This document shows positions 1-9,392 of a stretch of 64,000 nucleotides of DNA, one piece after another. A program made the translations under genes and the position numbers. The notes below the pieces were generated by a model, which had not been told where the DNA came from, ran no database searches, and was given only the letters and a program-made list of their open reading frames with translations. The stretch is from contig RCTD01000010.1 of assembly GCA_014898415.1 (NCBI GenBank), positions 1,364,001-1,428,000 of the forward strand, in the 5' to 3' direction. Origin of the DNA: Stromatinia cepivora. Taxonomy: Eukaryota > Ascomycota > Leotiomycetes > Helotiales > Sclerotiniaceae. How positions within the stretch are numbered: position 1 is the first letter of the stretch; every line of letters starts with the position of its first letter.

Positions 1-582
1 CACGAAATTGGAACCGCTAGAAATTTCATTTTTTGCCTAGGGTGGGAGCGGGCGGTTAAATATAAGTAGAAGATAATTTGGCTAGCGATTGACATCTGAC
101 GTGCATAGTATCTAGCAGACGTGAGAGGAACAATCGCACGGTTAATAGCTGCAATAATCATTCAAGAGACTACAAGTCACAAGCCATGTCGAATTTGCCA
201 GTGATCACGAGGTGATATAGTTTTCCACGACATTGCTTGTTTCAAAGTTTCCAGTTATATTTGAATGAGAATATGAGCAAACTTGATTTTTGAATCATTA
301 TCACCTGGCAATTTGGTTTTTATATGTTTTACATAAGATTCTCACGGAACAATCACAGTTACAGTTCACAAGGATCATGCTCAGCAATGTTGATTCTAGT
401 ATTTACCAATGTCTGAAGCCCAGTAGTCATTGTGACTTCTTAATCTGTTAAATTAACAAGCCAACTTCTCTCCCATTATTAATCGAAACATTCTTTCTCC
501 TTGCTGATACGGTAAAGACGGACACTAGTCCACCATAATGGCAGAGTCCACAATCCAATGGCATGCTAACCTCATTGCTCTA
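1..582. other. intergenic, no gene seen
   Basis: No coding region, RNA gene or repeat could be supported. The stretch lies downstream of the first minus-strand gene, so it probably contains that gene's 3' flank and polyadenylation region. Confidence 0.5.
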
Positions 583-1344
583 CTAAAGGGTACTTCCCTC
601 CTCACGTACCGACTTGCTCACAATAACAAAAGTATCGTCGTTAGCGGCAGAGCTTGTCATATCAAAGCTCTTCCTATCTATGGTAACATTGTGGACCATC
701 TCACCATGGTCTTTGCTGAACTTGATGGCGGCATCAGCAGGGTCTGTAGCTTTAGACCCGCCCCCGCCACTTACACCTGCCCCGTCTCGGAGTTGATGAT
801 ATTTCGTACCGACGGGTAGGTCGCCCCCACTCCACTCATCTGCCTCTCTATCCTTATTCTTCCCCTCGAGCCAAATATTTGCTTCTAGCTGCACCATACG
901 ATTGTAGTATTGCTTCTTCGCGCTGCTTCGAGGAACTCCGATGGAATTCAAGGGTGTATGTGGAAAGCTGTCTCGGAATCTGACTCTGCGTTGCATGTCA
1001 GGTTGCTTTTGACCTAATACTTTTGCCCCGATCGGTATTTGAGTGTTCCTTTCGTTCCATAGCTTAGTTTCAAGTGCAACGCCTTCGCAAGGAGGCGTTG
1101 TAACATTATCCTCAAATAATATTCTGCGCTGCGCACCTTGAGGCTTTTCGTCCGATACCTCTAGTTCAATTTGTGCTTTGATATTTGCCTGGATCCACAA
1201 CTTCTTTTCTGAGTCTACCATGCGATGGTAATATTGTTTTTTCACAGAATTGCGGATAACTTGAAGTTCTTTTCCGGATGGATTTGTGACGTTAGGTCCG
1301 AATCGAACATGGTGGAAGGTACAAGGTCGTGATGAGGTAGACAT
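583..1344 (-). CDS. unrecognised protein with an internal duplication (small-protein family member 1)
   Basis: Single-exon ORF of 253 aa from ATG at 1344; I do not recognise a named domain. The protein contains a duplicated module. Residues about 8-50 and 117-160 share a basic-hydrophobic start (HHVRF, RRVRF), a K-K-Q-Y-Y-[HN]-R-M-V helix and a downstream I-W or L-W. A third start (RRILF) lies between them. The C-terminal third is Gly/Asp/Ser rich and probably disordered. No signal peptide or membrane segment is visible, so a cytosolic or nuclear location is inferred. It is the first of four same-strand genes at 0.5-5.6 kb sharing the R-x-x-F / Y-x-R pattern. The RRVRF and RRILF strings fit the RVxF docking motif for protein phosphatase 1, which is only a hypothesis. 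Overlapping plus-strand ORFs are shadows. Confidence 0.6.
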   Translation of the reverse strand: MSTSSRPCTFHHVRFGPNVTNPSGKELQVIRNSVKKQYYHRMVDSEKKLWIQANIKAQIELEVSDEKPQGAQRRILFEDNVTTPPCEGVALETKLWNERNTQIPIGAKVLGQKQPDMQRRVRFRDSFPHTPLNSIGVPRSSAKKQYYNRMVQLEANIWLEGKNKDREADEWSGGDLPVGTKYHQLRDGAGVSGGGGSKATDPADAAIKFSKDHGEMVHNVTIDRKSFDMTSSAANDDTFVIVSKSVREEGSTL

Positions 1345-2405
1345 ATTGACAGCAATCTGGGTTTAAATATTTTTGCGATCAAGAACTAGTAACAGACAGA
1401 ATGTGAATGTAATGAATGTTGTAATGATAGGTGTTTGAGTGGTGTGAGTATGAAGTTTTGGAGAGGGAGGTTGGTTTATTTATTTACTCGTAGATGCGCG
1501 ATTTTTCATCAGAACGGATAGAGACTGATACGGTGCAGAATTAATCCTATTATATATATTGTCCTTGAATTCCGTGACGACTTGGCCGATTAGTCTTCTT
1601 TAGTCATACGGGTGTGTCATCAAACAAGATCAAGGGAGCTATAACTAAATGCAGTAGTGTACGGAGAAAATATTTTAACCGTAAGAATATTATGAACAGC
1701 ATGATACAAGTTCGCATACAAGTTTGCATATGCTGCATGAAAGAAAACGCGTGATTATAATTCTTTGAGGTCGGACACTAAAAGTAAGCATTCGCCTAAG
1801 CCCCTCCAATTCTGGCGTCGGAGCTGGGAGATGAATGCACATATCAAAAAAAGCTGAGTTGATATCTAATCAAGTTGTTCAAAATGAAGATCTTCTCCCT
1901 ATTTACGTATCACAAGATGACGACAATTTAAACTGTCAGAGTAGTGCATTTGGGTCTTTAGTATTTGATTAGCAGGCCGGTATAGCTTGCCGATGTTAGC
2001 CTCTAGATGTAATAAGTCACTAAAGCGAACACAATAGTTGAAAATTTCAAACTTATTTCCCATGCGTATAACATGTGTATTTATTTAACCTAGCCTAAAC
2101 TATTATATCCTGACTATCCTGGAATAGACAAATCACTTATGAAGCCCCATTATTTGCCGGAAAAATGGAAGCTCGTTCGCCAATTTCGCCAATCAAATCA
2201 AATGCCGAACGTTGGAACACAAAATAGACCACCTAATTCATTACCAATGCTCTCGGATTGGTAGTCTAATGAAGGAGGAATCCAGCCACCAACAGTACAT
2301 CTCCCCAGGTTCTCCCCTCTCACTGTCATTAGCTAGGATGGCTCCTCTTTCCAGAGAGATAGCTCCTCAGACTTGACTTCCTTGTCTGATCTAACAAAGC
2401 TTTGC
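1345..2405. other. intergenic between small-protein family members 1 and 2
   Basis: About 1 kb without a supportable gene. It should hold the promoter of the gene ending at 1344 and the 3' flank of the gene starting at 2837. A TATATATA-like run lies near 1550. Nothing else recognised. Confidence 0.4.
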
Positions 2406-2837
2406 TCATGGAGTGACCGAGCCAAAACACATAGCTTTTTTTGCGACCGCAATACGTTCTGCCACCTTTCCGCGGCGACTCTGCACAACAAGAGTGGCAG
2501 GAGGTTTTTCGCCTTTTCCTTCTGTCTCGTGTGTCTCCTTCATTGTGTTGTCATGCCAATGAACATGGATGGACTCAGTGTCGTCTTTAGCAGTTTCATC
2601 ATATTCTTCATCGACATCATGGTAGCTAGCTTCCCAATTCAGCTCACTGCATTGCTTGGGATACTTTCTTTTCCATTGATTGAAAGCTCGGACGACCAGT
2701 TTTTCCCGCTCTATTTTTTCTACGCGGTGGAGGCCTTCGTCGATCTTTTCTTGAGTCCCGTCAAGAATGTGCTCCACGAATTTGCTTGGTCGCTGTGCAT
2801 CAGATGCATTTGATGAGGAAGATTTGGAAGAAGACAT
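2406..2837 (-). CDS. unrecognised small charged protein (small-protein family member 2, weak)
   Basis: Single-exon ORF of 143 aa with ATG at 2837. It begins with a Ser-rich tail followed by R-P-S-K-F (about residues 17-21) and a long charged helix with repeated E-K/R pairs ending in F-N-Q-W-K-R-K (about 54-60). The middle is acidic (DVDEEYDETAKDD) and the C-terminus is basic. The R-P-x-[RK]-F start followed by a charged helix resembles the genes starting at 4235 and 5586, but the Y-x-R-M helix is not conserved, so family membership is uncertain. No signal peptide or membrane segment. A plus-strand ORF of similar length covers the same DNA (2373-2813). I prefer the minus strand because of composition and the neighbouring family pattern. 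Confidence 0.5.
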   Translation of the reverse strand: MSSSKSSSSNASDAQRPSKFVEHILDGTQEKIDEGLHRVEKIEREKLVVRAFNQWKRKYPKQCSELNWEASYHDVDEEYDETAKDDTESIHVHWHDNTMKETHETEGKGEKPPATLVVQSRRGKVAERIAVAKKAMCFGSVTP

Positions 2838-3794
2838 CTTTCGCGAATTGAGGAAGTGAGATGATATTTATGGAAGAAGAAAGATTTCGAAAATCACTCG
2901 GAGAAGAATCGTTCAAATGATTCAATGGAAAGTTCTGTTTGTTTCGGGGTTGGTTGAAGGTTTAAGTCTTGATCTTCGTGTTGACCGATGTAAATATAGC
3001 AGCAGGCGCAAAGAATTCTTTTATTTCCCTCCATGTACGGTCTTGAATTAAAAAGTCATGTTTCCCACCGTAGGGACCATACTGGTGACGATACGGTCGA
3101 ATAGTTGGCGCGCCGAAGTTGAACTCCTGGCATTAACAACGGTTAGCCGTACGTCCTTGTGAATATTTGAGGATAGAACCAAGAACTCTATACAGCATCA
3201 GCCGTAGCTAAGGTATCTGTAATTTGAATAGTTGTGTCATTCATATAGGGTGAAAAGGAGCCGACTATAATTTTATGCAACAATTCTTGTCATGTTTTCT
3301 ATTTGGTCAGAATTATTCACAATCATGGTCATAGTCTGCAAAAACCCCTCCCTAGTCTTCTATAGAATTCTCTGTTTAATAAATAGTCCTACAATTAGAT
3401 ATGCTAGTATTTGTGACTTCCAGCTTCTTCAAGTGAATTACCCATGTATATCACCAAAGAAACCAATGTCCAAGTCCAAGACCTCCAAGTCCAAGACCAT
3501 AAATTACCGAACTCATCATGAAATTATCCTCAATCGTGGGTCAATCACAATGATAGAATATACCACCAAGATGTAATATAGCCCCTTAAAAAATCCCGCA
3601 GTATACTACAAACCCTCAATACAAAATAAACCCTAGCCAATAGAAAGTTCATTCGTGTTTCTTTTTCATTCGAAATGTCTTTTAGACTTTCGAAACAAGC
3701 TATTCCTCCAGCCGCGTAGATCGGCAAATGCTGGTACCAATTTGCAAATGTTAATTGCTGCGACTTTTAGCCATGATGCATGCCGTGCGTTGAC
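2838..3794. other. intergenic, no gene seen
   Basis: No supportable gene. Short ORFs on both strands have no family resemblance. A short direct repeat (tccaagtccaagacc) occurs near 3468-3500. Confidence 0.4.
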
Positions 3795-4235
3795 CTAGTT
3801 TGCCCAAAACGACATTTCCTCATCCTTAATCTGCTTATCCGTCTTTAGAAATTTACCCTCGCTTATCCTGGATGCAGCCGGCGCGGTGCTTGGATCTTCC
3901 TCGCGATGAGCTGTTCTTTCGATGAGCTTGCTTGCAGTTTTTATAGGGTCAGAGATGGTTAAATGACCATGGTCATCTGTGCCACCTCCGGGAGCTGCGC
4001 CCTCGGAAGTTTCGGAAACGAGGTCGGACATTTCTGATGAAGGAGTCCATTGCGCGTATGCCGAATCATTAGACAGCTTTTCTGCGGTCGCCTGCTTTTC
4101 CAAGTCTAATTGTTTATTATGGATCTCGGTGATTCCCTTGTGATATCTTTTGTTCACCAGGTAGATGTGCTCTTCGGCAAGCGCATCGCGGAAGCGTTGG
4201 GGACGGGGCGCACCTGGTGGTTTTTTGTTCATCAT
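3795..4235 (-). CDS. unrecognised small protein ending in EEMSFWAN (small-protein family member 3)
   Basis: Single-exon ORF of 146 aa from a double ATG (4235 or 4232). After M-M-N-K-K-P-P-G it shows P-R-P-Q-R-F-R-D (about residues 10-17), then a helix with N-K-R-Y-H-K-G and many Glu/Lys, a Ser/Thr/Gly-rich low-complexity middle, and the C-terminus D-E-E-M-S-F-W-A-N. The P-R-P-Q-[RQ]-F start and the E-E-M-S-F-W end are shared with the gene at 5120-5586, which makes a common ancestor likely. The middle is poorly conserved. No signal peptide, membrane span or catalytic motif. Function unknown. The conserved C-terminal tail suggests a docking peptide, which is inference. Confidence 0.62.
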   Translation of the reverse strand: MMNKKPPGAPRPQRFRDALAEEHIYLVNKRYHKGITEIHNKQLDLEKQATAEKLSNDSAYAQWTPSSEMSDLVSETSEGAAPGGGTDDHGHLTISDPIKTASKLIERTAHREEDPSTAPAASRISEGKFLKTDKQIKDEEMSFWAN

Positions 4236-5119
4236 GCTTTGATAGAAGAATTATGTAATGCAAATATTTCTGTGGTCGTGATTTAGTGGCTATCGCTTTT
4301 TGTAAATGTGGATGTTCGTGTTGATGAATGGAATGGTGGTTTTTGCAGCGAACAAAATGTCTATTTATCTCACCCGTTTACCTTCCACAACAGCCATCTT
4401 GAAGGTCTACAGATCACGCGCACTATTGTGACCGTATGCAGCCGTACAATGGTTGATGCGTAGAAACAGCTTCAAGGACTCAACGCTAGCGTTGAGTATT
4501 CGCAGGGAGTTGTGGCCGAATTCCTCATTCGGCTAGATCATTACGTGGACTTATATATACTGTTTATAACGGGTTCATGAATAGAGAAGAAGTAAAGATA
4601 TATTAGGTTTCCAAGTCAATGGAGGAATAAGCTGTATATGTACGTATCAGTAGGATATTGCCATAGATTGGCGTAATATTCAACATATAGTAATGCATTC
4701 CGTTAGGTTTTAAAATCACAGTCAGTCACAATTTGTAAAGACATCTAATAGACTAATATCAATGAGAGTAAATTTCGGTATTTAATCCAATCCTTCTGTA
4801 CGCCGTAGCCCATTGGCTCGCAGTTCGCAAAGGAAGGAAGTGAGCCAATATCTCCTAATAACCCTACGAGGGACTTGGCGCCCCAGATATGGACCAGTCA
4901 ACTCCGAAACAGAAGCAAAACTTGTGACTTCAGTTGTCCTACTAACAACCATTAATACTCTACAGACGATTTTATTGTTATCACCATATGTTTAATTTTG
5001 TAAATCAACCAATTCCACTGTCAAGAATTTCATACAAAAGCTAACCCATCCAGCATCCCCAACCAACTAGTAACAATTTTGATACTTCCGCTGGCTATCG
5101 GAAGCGGATAAAAATCCGC
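4236..5119. other. intergenic, no gene seen
   Basis: About 880 bp between two related small genes, presumably promoter of the upstream member and terminator of the downstream one. A partial dyad around CAACGCTAGCGTTGAG is visible near 4479-4494. No gene supported. Confidence 0.4.
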
Positions 5120-5586
5120 TTAAGACCAGAAGGACATTTCCTCTTCCCACTCGGCCTTAGTCAGCTTAACAAACCCATCATTTGCAGCCCCCCACCCTGT
5201 CGATCCGAAAACCACCTGCTTCTTATCTCCATCGAGCTTCGTAGACTTACTGATAGTTTGAGTAGCCACTAATGTATTTGTCAAAGTCACAGCTGGGGTT
5301 ATGGAACCAGATTCCTGCCCGTGTCCCAAACTTGTAGCTTCCAAGTTTAGGTTCCTATTCAACTTATCCCCTGTTTTTCTCTCCCAGTCTCTGGCGACGA
5401 GTTGTATGACGCGGTGACGATATTGATTGTTAGCTTTCTTGATTAGTTTATCAGTTTTTGCAGAAGATTTGATTGCGTTTCCGAATTGTTGGGGCGAGGC
5501 GTACCCGATGGTGAAGGAGCATTGAAAGGCGAATTAGATGGTGGCGTGGAAGGAGTAGTCATGTCTTTTGATAGAGACTTAGCCAT
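5120..5586 (-). pseudogene. small-protein family member 4, interrupted by a one-base frameshift
   Basis: An ORF from ATG at 5586 reads Ser/Pro-rich sequence into G-T-P-R-P and then leaves frame. One base along, from 5491, the sequence continues Q-Q-F-G-N-A, then a helix with N-N-Q-Y-R-H-R-V and R-D-W, and runs without a stop to E-E-E-M-S-F-W-S at 5120. The two halves meet at a run of four G (plus strand, 5491-5494). One missing base there explains the break, and P-R-P-Q-Q-F then matches P-R-P-Q-R-F of the gene at 3795-4235. No intron with canonical ends keeps the frame. The full product would be about 155 aa with no signal peptide. It may be a true inactivating mutation or a homopolymer error in the assembly. 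Confidence 0.6.
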
Positions 5587-6658
5587 GATGATGAAGTAGT
5601 GCGTAAGTGGTCTTCCAATATTCGAATAATCGTGAGATAGAAACCTGTTGAGATTTGCAACCGTGTGGATGTGAAAATTTTGATCTTGCCAATGAACGGC
5701 GGTATGCTGTGTAAATGAAATTGTTCGAATCTGCTCGTCCAAGGACCCAATTATATCCAAGTCTTATTTCTCTATACGGCTTTACTTCAAAACCTGCAGA
5801 CAACCGTGCAACAATCTCTGTGACTGCTGGTACAGCTCCATATCCATAATACTTCGTACCGCTACAGTGGGGCATCCATCATCTCAGAGCAGAATTCCCA
5901 TGAAAATGAGTAGGATAAGTAGGACAATAGAATGCAGAAGTTAATACCAAGAACCATACCACTAAACCAGAGACTTAGAATGATTGAGCTAGATTTCATT
6001 GTATTTAGGTATATAGCGTAGCATTCCCTACTAGGGAAGGAAGTTGGTTGTGGCGTGAATGATGGACTAGATATTCGAGATCTGATTCATAGTACTGGCT
6101 ACAATACTTATATATTTCTAAAAAACGAATCACAAAGAACTTGACCCGTCTAATGATCCATTTGTTTGAAAAATGTATCTGTCTCGTGATATCATGGTAT
6201 GCTCACACGAAAGTGCTAAACAGGCACGTGGAGTTTGCTGCTCTTGAGTGCTGAAATATCAGCAAACTCTATTTGATCCCTGAAGTCTGTTTGTTTGAGA
6301 TTAACATTCATTGCAATCGATTTTACATTGGCTAGTTGTAAATAAAAGCGAAGAGATCTCGTTGTATTAGAATATGGTAAAGCAAAGAAGAATAAAAGTG
6401 AAACGCAAAACATGAAGATCCTATAACACAAAGCCGAAATCATTACTAGCTTTGTACTAACAGCTGGTTTCGAAAGGAAATTAAACGTAATTTAGCTGAG
6501 TAAGTATAGTATAATAAGACGCCGTCCAAATCATCTAAACCCATATGTACTTAAACTTCCCTGTCCAGTCTATCCGTCATATGTCATGAACTCGTCATAA
6601 CCGGGTATACCAGGACCAAACAATCCAACCATATTCCCCCGCCCCCAACCTACCAAAA
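5587..6658. other. intergenic, no gene seen
   Basis: About 1.1 kb with no supportable gene. It should carry the promoter of the frameshifted small gene and the 3' flank of the monooxygenase gene. Short ORFs here overlap one another on different frames and lack recognisable content. Confidence 0.4.
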
Positions 6659-8407
6659 CTAGGCATTATCTCTAGCCAAACATTCAGTCAAATTTACCTC
6701 GGATGAAGAGGCCTTAGTACTCTTCGATTCTCGTGTTGAAGTCGACGCAAAGCTCACACATTCCGAGTCCAATTTATCTGCTCTTACAAGTCCCCAGCCT
6801 CTTTCTAGAAAACTCTGCCTTTCAATAATTGATTCCACATCGGCACGGTCAAGATTCCCATGGTCCTCATTCGGTACCAGGTTGGGAGATAATAATCCAC
6901 CAACATTTCTCGTTTCACCTCTCGCACCGTATAATTCCTTCTTCATCCCTTTTCTCCCTTCGACCCATCCGAGAGCACTTTTCAGTACTCTTTCCCTGCA
7001 GTATTCTTTGAATTTGTTATCACCAAAGTATACCAGATTCTGGAGGAATGCACTTCTTTGTCGTTCCCGGTGGCGACGTTTGACATTTTCCGCGGCAAAA
7101 GTACGAAGCGCTGGTCGAAGCTCCACTGTGCCTACAAGCTTGTGCGGAGTTCGAGGCGTATATTCTGAGGTGAGCTGGATATTTTTGTCTTGAAACGTTG
7201 ACTGTGGCGATACGGGGGGTGAAAGTGTTTCGGCGAGAGAAACAGCATCAAGAAGAGCGCAATTAGCTCCCTTTCCTAAGGTAGTCATGATGCTTGAGTA
7301 AAAGGTTAGTCACATGTTACCGATGTCTCAATGAAGTATAGAATACATACTTAAAAACTGCATCTCCAATTAACGTAACGTTGGTTGAGTCCCACGGCTT
7401 TACCGAATCGCACTTTTTCACCATGTGGAGATACGCAGTGTTTGTCAAGCACATCTCAGCTAATTGTAAAAAGTTGGGATGAATGTTTTTGTCAGTTTTC
7501 GAACGATTGATAATCTCAGCCTTCAATTCGGCCGGAGTTAATTCCTCTGGTGGTTTGGTTTTATTGATAAAGGAACTCGCTGGACTGCCATAGCCATACA
7601 TAATAAATGATTCAGAAGCTTCAATATCGTCTGCTGTGTATTCTGTTGCCCAAGGCTTCATTGGATTTTGCCAGGAATGTACCAAAATATTCTGGTTCTC
7701 AGGGCAAAAGGCCTACCATGCAGTCAGTATTTTGTAGAACGCGATCTTTAGGAGGCTTGGGGACACTGTACCATAACTCCACTATGCGATCCCGCCAGTC
7801 TAAATGTTTCCGCCGTTAATGGGATCTTGAAGTATATCACTGCGACATCGATAGGTCGTATCCTGGAATGCGGAAACATTTGTGCTCTGACTCTAGAATT
7901 TATACCGTCGGCGCCAACCAATAAGTCGCACTCGTCTATCGACCCGTCCGTAAAGTAACACCTTACTACTCCGTTCGGCAGTGTCTCATATCTGTCAAAC
8001 CTTTTGCCAAATCGCGCAAAAGATTCGCTCCAATGCAATAGTCCTTCTCGTAGACGCCAGCGCGATACAGAAAATTCATCTTGTATCTCAGCTGGTAGCC
8101 ACGTGAATATCGGATCGCCATTGCTCTTCACGAAACTCATCTCCTGACCTCCGCCTGGTTGAACACCAATACTGGGCGCAATCTCCTGCCACACATCGTG
8201 TTGAAGTTTTCCTTTTAAATTTCGAAGAACAAAAGAAGATAACATAACCCGATATCCAGAGAGCCTATCTACTGGGCCTCTACTGCGCTCATAGAGCGTA
8301 ACTTTGATGCTCGGAACATCCGTAAGAAGTTGTCCTAATGTTAGACCACTCAATCCACCGCCAATTATGATGACTCTGAGGCGTGCTGTGTTCTCAGGTA
8401 TGGCCAT
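6659..8407 (-). CDS. FAD-dependent aromatic-ring-type monooxygenase (salicylate/PHBH-like)
   Basis: Three exons by eye: 8407-7772, 7712-7351 and 7292-6659, giving about 543 aa. Intron 1 (7771-7713) has a CTGAC branch. Intron 2 (7350-7293) starts GTATGT and has CTAAC. Both keep frame. The N-terminus carries the Rossmann motif V-I-I-I-G-G-G-L-S-G (residues about 12-21). L-V-G-A-D-G-I-N-S-R is the DG motif. The join of exons 2 and 3 yields T-L-I-G-D-A-V followed by G-K-G-A-N-C-A-L-L-D-A, the second FAD-binding GD motif. Enzymes of this family use NAD(P)H and O2 to hydroxylate small, often aromatic, substrates; the substrate here is unknown. A longer in-frame ORF begins upstream at 8509, but MAIPEN at 8407 is the better start. 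No biosynthetic partner genes are adjacent, so it appears to be a stand-alone enzyme. It looks intact. Confidence 0.85.
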
Positions 8408-9392
8408 TGTCAATAGCTGTAATGTAATTGAAACGTGGAAAATAGTTGAAAGAAAGAGAAAAGGGCTTATAAAAGATCTTTGATGAAAAGATGTTGTGAT
8501 CAACCACACGTGTTTGTATTACCTACTTGAGTAGGGATCGGCTTAACTACCGAAAACCCCTTGTCCAACATCATACTATTGTACAGATAATATGATATTG
8601 CATCACAGAAACCCCACATAAAGTGAAGAATTATCGAAACAAGAGTCAGGCCCTCGGAATCGTATGAAATTCGCCCATTCGAACATTGTCCGGAACAACA
8701 TGACATGATAAATCATGCCATTTGAAAGCTTGTGGATCCATTCAACCCATTCAGTGGACTGCCAGGGTCTAAGCGAACCAGACTAAATCATGTGTCAGAC
8801 TACCAACCCGAGAACGAAAATTTCCGAGAGTTAATTGTGAGACAGGTGGAAAAAAGGAACTTCTGCATGCGGTAAGCATAAATGTCTATATAAACTCCAA
8901 ATCTTCAGCATTACGTCCAACATGTGCGTTTTTGGAAATGGCCGATTTAGTGCTGAAAGTGTGTATAATCTGCCAACGTTGATGACAGTCACTATGTCAC
9001 TAGATCCAAGTGCTTTTCAAATACAGCGAAACGCTAATGTGAATTTATGGGATATTCGGATTGACAACGATTCTACGTTATTTTTATCCGCCCTGCGAGT
9101 CAAAATCTTTCCAGAAGAAATCACAACACCCATGCATGTCGGAGTGGTTTGACCTTCTAGGTAAGACGTGGTGGATCCCGATGGATTCCGCTCCGGATTT
9201 CCCATGCAGGGCAGGGGGCTACTTCAGATCTGTGTTGAACTTCAATAAACCCACAGCTAAACCAAGGATGCGACAAAGCAAGGAATATGATGTCTAATAA
9301 TCCAAAAGCCGGGATCCAGGGAAAATACTTTAATCTTAATTTTCTTCATCGCATCGACATAATATATATCGCATTGTAACAGCCAAGACATC
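8408..9392. other. intergenic upstream of the monooxygenase gene
   Basis: No supportable gene. Overlapping short ORFs at 8500-9300 on both strands lack splice sites and domains. The promoter of the monooxygenase should lie just after 8407. Confidence 0.4.

Noticed and set aside
538..819. Plus-strand ORF of 93 aa opposite the first small-protein gene
   Set aside because: It overlaps a longer minus-strand ORF with duplicated modules and family resemblance; composition is that of a shadow frame.
2373..2813. 146-aa plus-strand ORF
   Set aside because: It mirrors the minus-strand gene and reads as a hydrophobic, Cys/Phe-rich antisense translation without a clear signal peptide or domain.
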